Shown here: in pieces, positions 1-6,120 of the stretch
Layout: the number at the start of each line of letters is the position of its first letter
How positions within the stretch are numbered: the stretch's first letter is position 1
NCBI GenBank assembly: GCA_936943465.1
Contig: CAKZJN010000183.1
Coordinates: 1 to 7,850, forward strand
Source of the DNA: an uncultured Rhodoferax sp.
GTDB lineage: Bacteria; Pseudomonadota; Gammaproteobacteria; Burkholderiales; Burkholderiaceae_C
Length of the DNA stretch: 7,850 nucleotides
Direction of reading: 5' to 3'
Made by a program: the position numbers and the translations under genes
The notes under the pieces: generated by a model
What the model was told of the DNA's origin: nothing
Seen by the model: only the letters and a program-made list of their open reading frames with translations
Databases searched by the model: none

Positions 1-3
1 TAC

Positions 4-80
<77 letters not shown>

Positions 81-103
81 AAAAGCATGCGGGTTTCCGC
101 TAC

Positions 104-138
104 AAAAAGGGCCCACGAAGTTGGGCCCTTTTTGTTTG
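104..138 (+). terminator. Intrinsic terminator of the tRNA-fMet gene
   Basis: A perfect 12-bp stem, AAAAAGGGCCCA (104-115) with TGGGCCCTTTTT (122-133), has a six-base loop and a T-rich tail ending near 138. It starts 23 bases after the tRNA CCA end. The A-tract on the left arm means that it could also stop transcription entering from the right, but no minus-strand gene is visible there. Confidence 0.92.
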
Positions 139-162
139 TAGCCTCGTTGCCAACGTAACACT

Positions 163-183
163 TGCCATGATGAATTCTTGGCA
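163..183. promoter_or_regulatory. Weak inverted repeat TGCCA-N11-TGGCA in the gap before the 216-aa gene
   Basis: The 220-base gap between the tRNA terminator and the next gene contains one dyad of five-base arms separated by 11 bases, a geometry resembling LysR-type sites (T-N11-A). The stretch around 185-250 is AT-richer and may hold the promoter of the downstream gene, but I could not pick a convincing -35/-10 pair. No known regulator gene lies beside it. The arms are short, so a chance dyad is a real possibility. Confidence 0.2.
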
Positions 184-359
184 TCGTGTTGAGACGATGG
201 GCTTGCTGATTCCGTTAATTTATTTGATGTGACCGTTGGGTTGAATTAAGCAAATAGACCACAACATAAAGACCGCCGGAGATTGGGCACCTTGCCATTC
301 AAACCGACTCCTGGCTTGTCCTTCTGATGCGCTGAAACCGAAGAAAGATCCAGCAATCC

Positions 360-1010
360 ATGCAATCTGCCACACCTACCATTACGGTGACCCCAGCAGC
401 CGTCGAGGCGTTTCAGAAGTTCTATTTGACCGAACTCGATGACCGTATCAAGCGCAGCGAAGCGGTCGGTAGCATCACCTTGAAGAAGGGCAGTGCAGCA
501 CTGTTCTACGATCCAAGAGACGGCAAATTCACGCTGGTAGAGAAGATGGCGGAAGTGGAAGAAGCAGTGGTGTTCGACTGCGTGCCGCGCGAGCAATGGG
601 GGCGTATGGTCATGCTGTTTGGTCATTCCACCAACACCGGCGGCTATATCCCCTCGGGCCATGCGGTTCTGGATGGCAACTCTTTGAAGATTAAATTGGC
701 TAACGGGCACTACTATCGAATGGAAGTGGATGCTGGCTTGCCCCATCTTCAACCTTTTTACTGTGCTGAACCGCCTAAGCCGCAAGAGGAAAAGACAAGT
801 CGCCTGAAGCGATCGCCTTTGCGAACGAACAGTGGCAACAATGTCCGACAGTTCCCGAAGGCTCCTAAGCAGGTGCAAGGTGAGAGTGATGCAGTAAGCC
901 ATCACGCTCATGAAGACGACGAGAGCGAAGACCTGACCGAAGAAGACTTGCGTCGGTTACGCGGAGAAATCCCCCTGACGGGCAAGCCTAAAAAGAAATG
1001 GAAGCACTGA
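360..1010 (+). CDS. Uncharacterised 216-aa protein with charged low-complexity C-terminus
   Basis: I do not recognise this family. Residues 1-135 look like a compact folded domain of mixed helix and strand: a predicted helix near 13-35, strand-like segments at 45-75, and an FGHSTNTGGYIPSGHAVLDG segment around 87-106. Residues 136-190 are rich in Pro, Lys, Ser and acidic residues and are probably disordered. The end has an acidic stretch (EDDESEDLTEEDL, about 185-197) followed by a lysine-rich tail (KPKKKWKH), which could contact nucleic acid or an acidic partner. There is no signal peptide or membrane segment. The Shine-Dalgarno match is poor (AAGAAAGA at 341-348, 11 bases before the ATG). 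The overlapping minus-strand ORF of similar length has a Leu/Arg/His-rich, antisense-like composition, so I prefer this strand. It stands alone after the tRNA terminator, and no role can be assigned. Confidence 0.75.
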   Translation: MQSATPTITVTPAAVEAFQKFYLTELDDRIKRSEAVGSITLKKGSAALFYDPRDGKFTLVEKMAEVEEAVVFDCVPREQWGRMVMLFGHSTNTGGYIPSGHAVLDGNSLKIKLANGHYYRMEVDAGLPHLQPFYCAEPPKPQEEKTSRLKRSPLRTNSGNNVRQFPKAPKQVQGESDAVSHHAHEDDESEDLTEEDLRRLRGEIPLTGKPKKKWKH

Positions 1011-1111
1011 GAGATACGCAGGCGCATTTCTTCGCAATAACATCCTGCATCCTTTTTGGGCAGCTTATGCAAAGCCAATAGGCATGCGGGTTTTGAGCGA
1101 ATGCAGCCTAG

Positions 1112-1146
1112 TTATCCCCAAGTCAACCCACAGACTCTGTGGATGA
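1112..1146. promoter_or_regulatory. Two DnaA-box-like sequences flanking a 15-bp palindrome
   Basis: TTATCCCCA (1112-1120) and, on the other strand, TCATCCACA (complement of 1138-1146) each differ by one base from the DnaA box TTATCCACA. Between and overlapping them, CCACAGA-C-TCTGTGG (1128-1142) is a perfect 7-1-7 palindrome. The cluster lies between the 216-aa gene and the zinc-ribbon gene. DnaA binding to auxiliary sites or promoters is well known. Whether these imperfect copies are bound is inferred, and the palindrome could equally be the site of another dimeric regulator. I saw no dnaA, dnaN or AT-rich unwinding element, so I do not call this an origin. Confidence 0.35.
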
Positions 1147-1198
1147 TCCCCAGACGCTGAACCACAATTTACAAAGCAAGAAGATTGGAAGCAACTCA

Positions 1199-1414
1199 AT
1201 GAGCACCCCAGTTACCAAATCACAAATCGTTAAAGATGGCTTGCGTTACAAGGCCAAAGTTTCTGGCTCCCCATTTGGAGAGACCAATCAGTACGCCCAC
1301 ACGGCGACGATGTCGTGTTTCCTTTGCGGAAAGCACAAGCCCCGCGCGCAACTGATGACCCGCAAACTGCTGGGCAAAGCACAGAACGTGTGCTCGCCCA
1401 AATGCGAAAAGTAA
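1199..1414 (+). CDS. Small 71-aa zinc-ribbon-like protein of unknown function
   Basis: The protein has four cysteines arranged as two knuckle-like pairs: C40-FL-C43 and C65-SPK-C69 (C-x2-C-x21-C-x3-C), a spacing typical of small zinc ribbons. The segment between them is basic (GKHKPRAQLMTRKLLGK), so nucleic-acid or protein contact is plausible. I do not recognise the family by name. I chose the ATG at 1199 because GGAAG (1187-1191) sits seven bases upstream. An in-frame ATG at 1139 would add 20 polar residues and would place the start inside the palindrome. There is no signal peptide or membrane segment, so it should be cytoplasmic. It may be autonomous: it is 188 bases from the previous gene and 145 from the chemoreceptor. 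Confidence 0.75.
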   Translation: MSTPVTKSQIVKDGLRYKAKVSGSPFGETNQYAHTATMSCFLCGKHKPRAQLMTRKLLGKAQNVCSPKCEK

Positions 1415-1559
1415 GCCACCACTTCCGTAAGTAAGAGTCATCCTCTGGACAGCACGGATCGGCCGACCAGGATCAATGAATGGCCCGAACTTCGCTGGAA
1501 GTGACGCGCTGAAAGTTTGCCAGTACACTTTTAGGCAATAAAACTCAGGCGGATCCCGG

Positions 1560-2732
1560 ATGAACTACACCCAAAAGCTGGTGCTCTCCATGTTGGTGCC
1601 GACCGTCATGGTTGCTGGAGCCGGGTCATCGGTTGTGGCTGGAGCCATGTGGTTGCAGGCGCAGGTTCAAGCCCAGCCTGCTACGACCATTGCAAGTTAC
1701 CTGGGTGTCGGAGCGGCTGCTACCGCCATTCTGACTTCACTCTGCGTGGCCACGTGCATCGCCTTTACGGTGTGGATTCGCAGGACTGCGCTCACTACCT
1801 TGGGCGCCGACCCATCACTGGCGCAGGAGGTATTGCTGCACATGGCAGAGGGCCGCTTGGCCGTGCCTAACGTCAGCGCGGCGCCCGGAAGCCTGATGGA
1901 CTCGCTCAACCGGCTAGCCGGCACCATGCACTTGGCACTGACGGAAATTCGGGATGCGACCTTGGCGATCGATGTTGCAACCGGGGAGATTTCAGCCGGT
2001 AGCCATGACCTCAGTAAACGCACAGAACTGACAGCCAGCAACCTGCAACTTGCGTCGGAAAACATGCGTCTATTGGTGGAGCGGGTTCAGCAGTCAGTCG
2101 CCGCAGCGCGGGAAGCCAATCAATTTGCCCAATCCGCTTCGGCCGTGGCGGCGCAAGGCGGGGAGGTGGTGGGCAAAGTGGTGTCCACCATGGAAGAGAT
2201 TAACCAGAGTTCCAAGCGGATTGCCGACATCATTGGCGTCATCGATGGGATTGCGTTTCAGACGAACATCTTGGCTCTGAACGCTGCCGTAGAGGCCGCG
2301 CGCGCGGGCGAACAGGGACGTGGATTCGCAGTGGTCGCCAGTGAGGTACGGAGCCTGGCCGGACGCAGTGCAGAGGCTGCAAAGGAAATCAAGGCACTCA
2401 TTGGTACCTCCGTGGATCGGATTGAATCGGGCACCCGATTGGTTCATGAGGCAGGCAACACGATGGGGCAAATCGTAGACTCGGTGAATCAGGTCGGTAC
2501 CATCATCAGCTCCATATCGGCAACCGCCAATGAGCAGTCAGCCGGCATTTCCGAGGTTGGTCAGGCGGTTTCCGAACTGGATCAGATGACGCAGCAAAAT
2601 GCGGCCTTGGTAGAAGAATCGGCCGCAGCCGCCCAAACCCTAAAGGGGCAGTCGCAACATCTGGCCCATGCCGTGTCCATGTTTGAGCTCAAGGACAGCG
2701 CCACATCACCAACCATGCTCAGAATCGCTTAA
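1560..2732 (+). CDS. Methyl-accepting chemotaxis protein with minimal periplasmic loop
   Basis: This is a 390-aa chemoreceptor that would pass signals to the CheA/CheW kinase complex at the inner membrane. Two hydrophobic segments (about 7-31 and 45-73) are separated by only about 13 residues, so there is no room for a periplasmic ligand-binding domain. A HAMP-like stretch (about 74-126, including LAQEVLLHMAEGRL) leads into the long coiled-coil signalling domain (about 127-376). The conserved hairpin tip spans roughly 229-260 (DGIAFQTNILALNAAVEAAR followed by AGEQGRGFAVVA). Methylation-type helices rich in Gln, Glu and Ala-Ala flank the tip. No CheR-docking pentapeptide of NWETF type is present at the C-terminus (ending TMLRIA). 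An AGGCGG at 1547-1552 serves as ribosome binding site. Without an extracellular sensor, it may sense membrane or cytoplasmic state, or work with other receptors. No che genes are adjacent. Confidence 0.95.
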   Translation: MNYTQKLVLSMLVPTVMVAGAGSSVVAGAMWLQAQVQAQPATTIASYLGVGAAATAILTSLCVATCIAFTVWIRRTALTTLGADPSLAQEVLLHMAEGRLAVPNVSAAPGSLMDSLNRLAGTMHLALTEIRDATLAIDVATGEISAGSHDLSKRTELTASNLQLASENMRLLVERVQQSVAAAREANQFAQSASAVAAQGGEVVGKVVSTMEEINQSSKRIADIIGVIDGIAFQTNILALNAAVEAARAGEQGRGFAVVASEVRSLAGRSAEAAKEIKALIGTSVDRIESGTRLVHEAGNTMGQIVDSVNQVGTIISSISATANEQSAGISEVGQAVSELDQMTQQNAALVEESAAAAQTLKGQSQHLAHAVSMFELKDSATSPTMLRIA

Positions 2733-2774
2733 TTCCCAACGGAACTTCATAGCCCTGCAGGCAAGACGACCCCC

Positions 2775-2969
2775 ATGAACAGTGCACAACAATTGGAGTT
2801 TCTGAAGGCAACGGCTTGGCTGCGCCCCGTTACGCGTTGGGCCGCTGCGTTTTCGCTGCGAACCGAAGGCGTATTGCCTGGCGCCATCCGCAATCTGCCA
2901 TTGAAGTTGATCAAGCGAGTCCTCGCCGGCTACCAGCAACGGATGCAGTCGGGCTGCAAATCCCATTGA
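2775..2969 (+). CDS. Possible small cationic protein (64 aa), doubtful
   Basis: This short ORF begins 42 bases after the chemoreceptor stop. The predicted peptide is basic (six Arg and four Lys against two Glu), with amphipathic-looking stretches around 13-29 and 33-53 that include LPLKLIKRVLAGYQQR. It could be a membrane-associated micropeptide or simply a chance ORF. The third-codon bases favour G/C, as in the neighbouring genes, which mildly supports coding. There is no good Shine-Dalgarno before the ATG, and I recognise no family. If it is not real, 2733-3066 is a 334-base intergenic region that carries a PstI/SbfI-like palindrome (CCTGCAGG near 2755) but no clear terminator. Confidence 0.35.
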   Translation: MNSAQQLEFLKATAWLRPVTRWAAAFSLRTEGVLPGAIRNLPLKLIKRVLAGYQQRMQSGCKSH

Positions 2970-3066
2970 GCGCAAGTGCGGGTTGCAACTAGCGGCCGCA
3001 ACTTTCTATGAAAAGATGGCCACAGCCTCTTCGATTCGCGCTTCCCAATTTCACTTTTTGAAGAAT

Positions 3067-3714
3067 ATGACGCAAGCCAGCAACACGCCTTTTTCGGACC
3101 CCGCACAAACCTGGAATGCGCGCTTTGCCAAGGAGGGCTATGTTTTTGGCACCGAACCCAATGCATGGCTGCGTCGACATGCCGGTGTCATCAAGTCAGG
3201 CGCCCGCATTCTGAGTGTTGCCGACGGAGAAGGGCGCAACAGCGTGTGGCTGGCTAAGCAAGGCCACCAGGTCGATGCGTTTGATATATCCGACGTTGGT
3301 GTAGCCAAAGCCCGCAAACTGGCAGATCAGAGCCAGGTTAGCGTGAACTTCAGTGTTGCTGGCTGCGATGATTTTGAATGGGTGCCGGCGCACTACGACG
3401 CAATCGTCGCCATCTTTATTCAGTTTGCTGATCCGGACCTGAGGTCCAGACTCTTTGCCAATATGGTTCAGTCGCTCAAACCCGGCGGAACCCTCTTGTT
3501 ACAGGGCTATACGCCCAAGCAACTGGAATTCCGCACAGGCGGTCCGGGCCTTCTTTCGCACCTTTACACCCCTGACCTCCTGCGGGAGGCGTTTGGCGAA
3601 ATGGACATCCAAATTCTGGAAGCGTACGAGGCCGATTTGAATGAGGGAGACGGTCACCACGGACGCTCTGCGGTCATCGGTCTGCTTGCGGTGCGCCGGC
3701 CCATTGCGCCATAG
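3067..3714 (+). CDS. Class I SAM-dependent methyltransferase, TehB-like
   Basis: A 215-aa cytoplasmic methyltransferase with a Rossmann fold. The glycine-rich SAM motif is LSVADGEGRN (about 49-58). An acidic residue follows in VDAFDIS (about 69-75), the usual ribose contact. The strand DAIVAIFIQF is at about 111-120, and the post-motif LKPGGTLLLQGY at about 137-148. The N-terminus (WNARFAKEGYVFGTEPNAWL) and the C-terminal HHGRSAVIGLLA resemble small stand-alone methyltransferases of the tellurite/thiol-methylating TehB-like group. The substrate cannot be told from sequence. I chose the ATG at 3067 because homologous proteins begin just before the WNxRF segment; the ORF is open from 2983 with other ATGs at 2983 and 3016. 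The ribosome-binding match is weak (GAAG, three bases upstream). It converges on ahpF with only 27 bases between stop codons and no visible terminator. Confidence 0.88.
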   Translation: MTQASNTPFSDPAQTWNARFAKEGYVFGTEPNAWLRRHAGVIKSGARILSVADGEGRNSVWLAKQGHQVDAFDISDVGVAKARKLADQSQVSVNFSVAGCDDFEWVPAHYDAIVAIFIQFADPDLRSRLFANMVQSLKPGGTLLLQGYTPKQLEFRTGGPGLLSHLYTPDLLREAFGEMDIQILEAYEADLNEGDGHHGRSAVIGLLAVRRPIAP

Positions 3715-3741
3715 GCCAACGCACCTTCAGACCCATTTGCC

Positions 3742-5316
3742 TTATGCCGCGACCGGCGCAGGCGTACGGATCAGGTGATCGAACGCGCTAAGGGCGGCGG
3801 TGGCACCAGCCCCTGCGGCAATCACAATTTGCTTGAACGGCACCGTGGTGCAATCGCCTGCGGCAAAGACGCCGGGGACATTGGTGTGCCCTTTGGCGTC
3901 GATCTGCACTTCGCCAAAACGGCTAAGTTCCACCGTGCCCTTGAGCCATTCGGTGTTGGGGACCAGGCCGATCTGTACAAATACGCCCTCCAGGTCGATC
4001 AACTGTTCGGTGCCGGTGTTGCGGTCTTTGAACCGCAGGCCATTGGCCTTGCCTTCGGCGCCTGTAATTTCGGTGGTCTGGGCCGAGGTGTGCACCGTTA
4101 CATTCGGAAGGCTATTGAGCTTGTTGATCAGCACGGCATCGGCCTTGAGCTGGTCGGCGAACTCCACCACCGTGACGTGCGAAACGATGCCGGCCAGGTC
4201 GATGGCGGCTTCAATGCCGGAGTTGCCGCCGCCGATCACCGCCGTGCGCTTGCCCTTGAACAGCGGGCCGTCACAGTGTGGGCAGTAGGCAACGCCCTTG
4301 TTTTTGTACTCGGCCTCGCCGGGCACGTTGACATTGCGCCAGCGCGCACCGGTGGACAAGACCACGGTTTTGGCCTTCAGGGTGCCACCGTTGGCCAGCT
4401 TGAGTTCAATCAGGCCGCCGGGCTCACTGGCCGGAACCAGTCTGGTGACTTGCTGCAGATTCATGATGTCCACCCCGTAGGACCGGGCATGGGCTTCCAG
4501 TGCCGCCGCAAACTTGGGGCCGTCGGTTTCCAGAACCGAGATGTAGTTTTCTATCGCCAGTGTGTCGTTTACCTGGCCGCCAAAGCGTTCGGCCACGATG
4601 CCGGTGCGAATACCCTTGCGCGCCGCGTAAACGGCCGCTGCGGCGCCGGCCGGGCCACCGCCCACGATCAGCATGTCATAGGGCGCCTTGGCCGACAGTT
4701 TGGCGGCTTCCTTGTCGGCAGCGCCGCTGTCGAGCTTGGCCACAATTTCTTCCACCAGCATGCGGCCGTTGCCAAACAGGCTGCCATTCAAGAAGACGCT
4801 GGGCACGGCCATGATTTCGCGGGCAGTCACTTCGGCCTGAAAAGCGCCCCCTTCGATCACCGTGGTCCGGATGCGCGGGTTGAAAAGCGCCATCAGGCTC
4901 AGCGCCTGCACCACGTCTGGGCAGTTGTGGCAGGTCAGGCTCATGTAGACCTCGAAGTTCAGATCGCCTTCCAGGGCCTTGATCTGCTCGATCACCTCCG
5001 GCTCCACCTTGGGCGGATGTCCGCCTGCCCACAGCAGGGCCAGCACCAGCGACGTGAACTCATGCCCCAGCGGCAAGCCGGCAAAGCGCAGGCTATTCGT
5101 GGTTCCGGCGCGCTGCAACGTGAAGGAGGGCTTGCGCGCATCCTGACCGTCCAGACGCAGGCTGATTTTGTCGCTGCGTAGGCGTTGGATGGTTTGCAGG
5201 AGCTCGCGCATCTCGGTCGAGTTGCTGTCTTCACCCAATGAGGCCACCAGTTCAATGGGCAGCGTCACGCGTTCGAGGTAGGCGGCAAGCTGGGCTTGGA
5301 GGGTATCGTCGAGCAT
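3742..5316 (-). CDS. ahpF: Alkyl hydroperoxide reductase flavoprotein subunit F
   Basis: The 524-aa FAD enzyme takes electrons from NADH and reduces the disulfide of AhpC, keeping the peroxidase active in the cytoplasm. The N-terminal half (1-200) is the double thioredoxin-fold domain, with its redox pair in TCHNCPD (C129, C132). Residues about 214-520 form a thioredoxin-reductase-like module. This has the FAD motif IVGGGPAGAAAAVYAARKG (217 on), the second redox pair CPHCDG (C345, C348), the pyridine-nucleotide motif VIGGGNSGIEAA (360-371), and the FAD-closing GVFAAGDCT (482-490). The length matches E. coli AhpF (521 aa, from memory). The start at 5316 is set by a GAAGGA Shine-Dalgarno just upstream. 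A further 17 in-frame codons exist, but they run into the terminator hairpin. It lies downstream of ahpC on the same strand, 120 bases away, behind an intrinsic terminator. Confidence 0.98.
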   Translation of the reverse strand: MLDDTLQAQLAAYLERVTLPIELVASLGEDSNSTEMRELLQTIQRLRSDKISLRLDGQDARKPSFTLQRAGTTNSLRFAGLPLGHEFTSLVLALLWAGGHPPKVEPEVIEQIKALEGDLNFEVYMSLTCHNCPDVVQALSLMALFNPRIRTTVIEGGAFQAEVTAREIMAVPSVFLNGSLFGNGRMLVEEIVAKLDSGAADKEAAKLSAKAPYDMLIVGGGPAGAAAAVYAARKGIRTGIVAERFGGQVNDTLAIENYISVLETDGPKFAAALEAHARSYGVDIMNLQQVTRLVPASEPGGLIELKLANGGTLKAKTVVLSTGARWRNVNVPGEAEYKNKGVAYCPHCDGPLFKGKRTAVIGGGNSGIEAAIDLAGIVSHVTVVEFADQLKADAVLINKLNSLPNVTVHTSAQTTEITGAEGKANGLRFKDRNTGTEQLIDLEGVFVQIGLVPNTEWLKGTVELSRFGEVQIDAKGHTNVPGVFAAGDCTTVPFKQIVIAAGAGATAALSAFDHLIRTPAPVAA

Positions 5317-5347
5317 GGTGTGGTCCTTCACTGCGAGGGTTTCGGTC

Positions 5348-5395
5348 AAAAAAAAGCCGGACGGCAAGGCACTGGGTGCCTTGGCACGGTCCGGC
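5348..5395 (-). terminator. Intrinsic terminator between ahpC and ahpF
   Basis: Read on the minus strand, GCCGGAC (complement of 5389-5395) pairs with GTCCGGC (complement of 5356-5362). An inner stem of eight pairs (5376-5383 with 5365-5372) closes a three-base loop. The structure is followed at once by eight U residues (5348-5355). The two stems are separated only by an asymmetric internal loop. It lies about 40 bases after the ahpC stop and about 30 bases before the ahpF start, so it should end most ahpC transcripts and let a fraction read through. Confidence 0.88.
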
Positions 5396-5396
5396 G

Positions 5397-5416
5397 GGAG
5401 CGCGCGCGGGCGCTCC
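5397..5416 (-). other. GC-rich hairpin after the ahpC stop codon
   Basis: GGAGCGC (5397-5403) and GCGCTCC (5410-5416) form a perfect seven-pair stem with a six-base GC loop. It lies between the ahpC stop and the terminator and has no U-tract of its own. It could protect the 3' end of the ahpC message or assist the adjacent terminator. This role is inferred. Confidence 0.55.
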
Positions 5417-5436
5417 GGGGTCTAAAGCCGGGAGAT

Positions 5437-6000
5437 TTAGATCTTGCCGACCAGGTCGATCGAGGGCGCAATGGTCTTGGCGCCTTCGTTCCACTTGGCG
5501 GGGCAAACTTCGCCGGGGTGTGCAGCGGTGTACTGGGCTGCCTTCAGCTTGCGCAGGGTTTCGGACACATCGCGGGCGATCTCGTTGGAGTGGACTTCCA
5601 TGGTCTTAATCTGGCCTTCGGGGTTGATGATGAAGGTACCGCGCAAAGCCAAACCTGCGGCATCGATATGCACATCAAAGGCGCGGGTCAGGGCGTGGGT
5701 GGGGTCACCAATCAGGGGGAACTGGGCCTTGCCCACTGCGGGGGAGGTTTCATGCCAGACCTTGTGGGCGAAGTGGGTGTCGGTGGTCACGATGTACACC
5801 TCAGCGCCGGCCTTCTGGAATTCAGCGTAGCTGTTAGCCGCATCTTCCACTTCGGTGGGGCAGTTAAAGGTGAATGCTGCGGGCATGAAGATGAACACGC
5901 TCCACTTGCCCTTCAGGGTTTCGTTGGTCACGGTCACAAACTTGCCGTTGTGGAAGGCTTCGTTCTTGAAGGGCTGGATGGAGGTATTGATAAGAGACAT
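5437..6000 (-). CDS. ahpC: Alkyl hydroperoxide reductase subunit C (typical 2-Cys peroxiredoxin)
   Basis: The 187-aa cytoplasmic peroxidase reduces hydrogen peroxide, organic peroxides and peroxynitrite and is recycled by AhpF. The start MSLINTSIQPFKN and the end APSIDLVGKI match the AhpC family almost exactly, and the length equals that of E. coli AhpC. The peroxidatic cysteine is C47 in PAAFTFNCPTE, with T44 and P40 of the PxxxTxxC active site and R120 in LRGTF. The resolving cysteine is C166 in HPGEVCPAKW. The GGLG and C-terminal YF motifs of overoxidation-sensitive peroxiredoxins are absent, so I infer a robust bacterial-type enzyme. A Val-to-Asn change just before C47 (FTFNC rather than FTFVC, from memory of the E. 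coli protein) is mildly unusual. The ATG at 6000 is preceded by AAGGA six bases upstream, better than the in-frame extension to 6033. Confidence 0.98.
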   Translation of the reverse strand: MSLINTSIQPFKNEAFHNGKFVTVTNETLKGKWSVFIFMPAAFTFNCPTEVEDAANSYAEFQKAGAEVYIVTTDTHFAHKVWHETSPAVGKAQFPLIGDPTHALTRAFDVHIDAAGLALRGTFIINPEGQIKTMEVHSNEIARDVSETLRKLKAAQYTAAHPGEVCPAKWNEGAKTIAPSIDLVGKI

Positions 6001-6057
6001 GGTTGTTCCTTGTGAAGTTAAAGCGGGTGGCACGTCGCCGTTTTGTAGCCCGGACGA

Positions 6058-6105
6058 AGTATAGATTCTTGCTATGGTTTTGGTGTTTTGTTATGGCTAA
6101 TCTAT
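6058..6105 (-). promoter_or_regulatory. Putative ahpC promoter with OxyR-type half-site
   Basis: On the minus strand, TATACT (6063-6058) is a good -10, about 58 bases before the ahpC ATG. The expected -35 position (about 6086-6081, ACACCA) is poor, as in activator-dependent promoters. ATAG-N7-CTAT (6075-6061), which matches the dimer half of the OxyR consensus, overlaps the -10. A further isolated ATAG is at 6105-6102. The full four-part OxyR site with 22-base phasing is not present. OxyR control of ahpC is well established in enterics. Here it is inferred, and binding over the -10 would fit repression better than activation. Confidence 0.4.
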
Positions 6106-6107
6106 CG
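6095..6107 (+). repeat. 13-base word GGCTAATCTATCG, copy 1 (ahpC upstream)
   Basis: An exact copy of the same 13 bases occurs at 7065-7077 before the Crp/Fnr-type gene. Here it is followed by ATAT, forming the palindrome TATCGATA (6103-6110), but the second dyad arm seen in copy 2 is missing. It lies about 30 bases upstream of the putative ahpC -10. Confidence 0.5.
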
Positions 6108-6120
6108 ATATAAGAAATCA

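Noticed and set aside
246..911. A 221-codon minus-strand ORF overlapping the 216-aa gene
   Set aside because: Its product is a Leu/Arg/His-rich mixture without motifs, typical of the antisense of a real gene. The plus-strand frame gives a more natural protein.
85..1093. Exact 12-base repeat GCATGCGGGTTT at 85-96 and 1082-1093
   Set aside because: One or two 12-base matches are expected by chance in a window of this length, and neither copy has supporting structure.
1511..1541. Flagellar sigma-28-like promoter before the chemoreceptor (GAAAGTTT ... GGCAATAA)
   Set aside because: The two boxes are 15 bases apart instead of the required 11, and the -10-like box matches only partly. A sigma-70 reading (TTGCCA ... 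TAAAAC) would start transcription inside the ribosome binding site.
2706..3166. Minus-strand ORFs of 89 and 78 codons between the chemoreceptor and methyltransferase
   Set aside because: They overlap real genes or each other, have no ribosome binding sites, and encode motif-free Arg/Cys/Trp-rich sequences.
3775..5181. A 468-codon plus-strand ORF across ahpF
   Set aside because: It is antisense to an unmistakable ahpF. Long open antisense frames are expected in GC-rich genes, and the product (Gly/His/Val-rich) has no recognisable domain.
6042..6105. A complete tetrameric OxyR site (ATAG-N7-CTAT-N7-ATAG-N7-CTAT)
   Set aside because: Checked in all phasings that include the perfect half-site at 6061-6075 or the ATAG at 6105-6102. 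The partner half has too few matches, so only a half-site is claimed.
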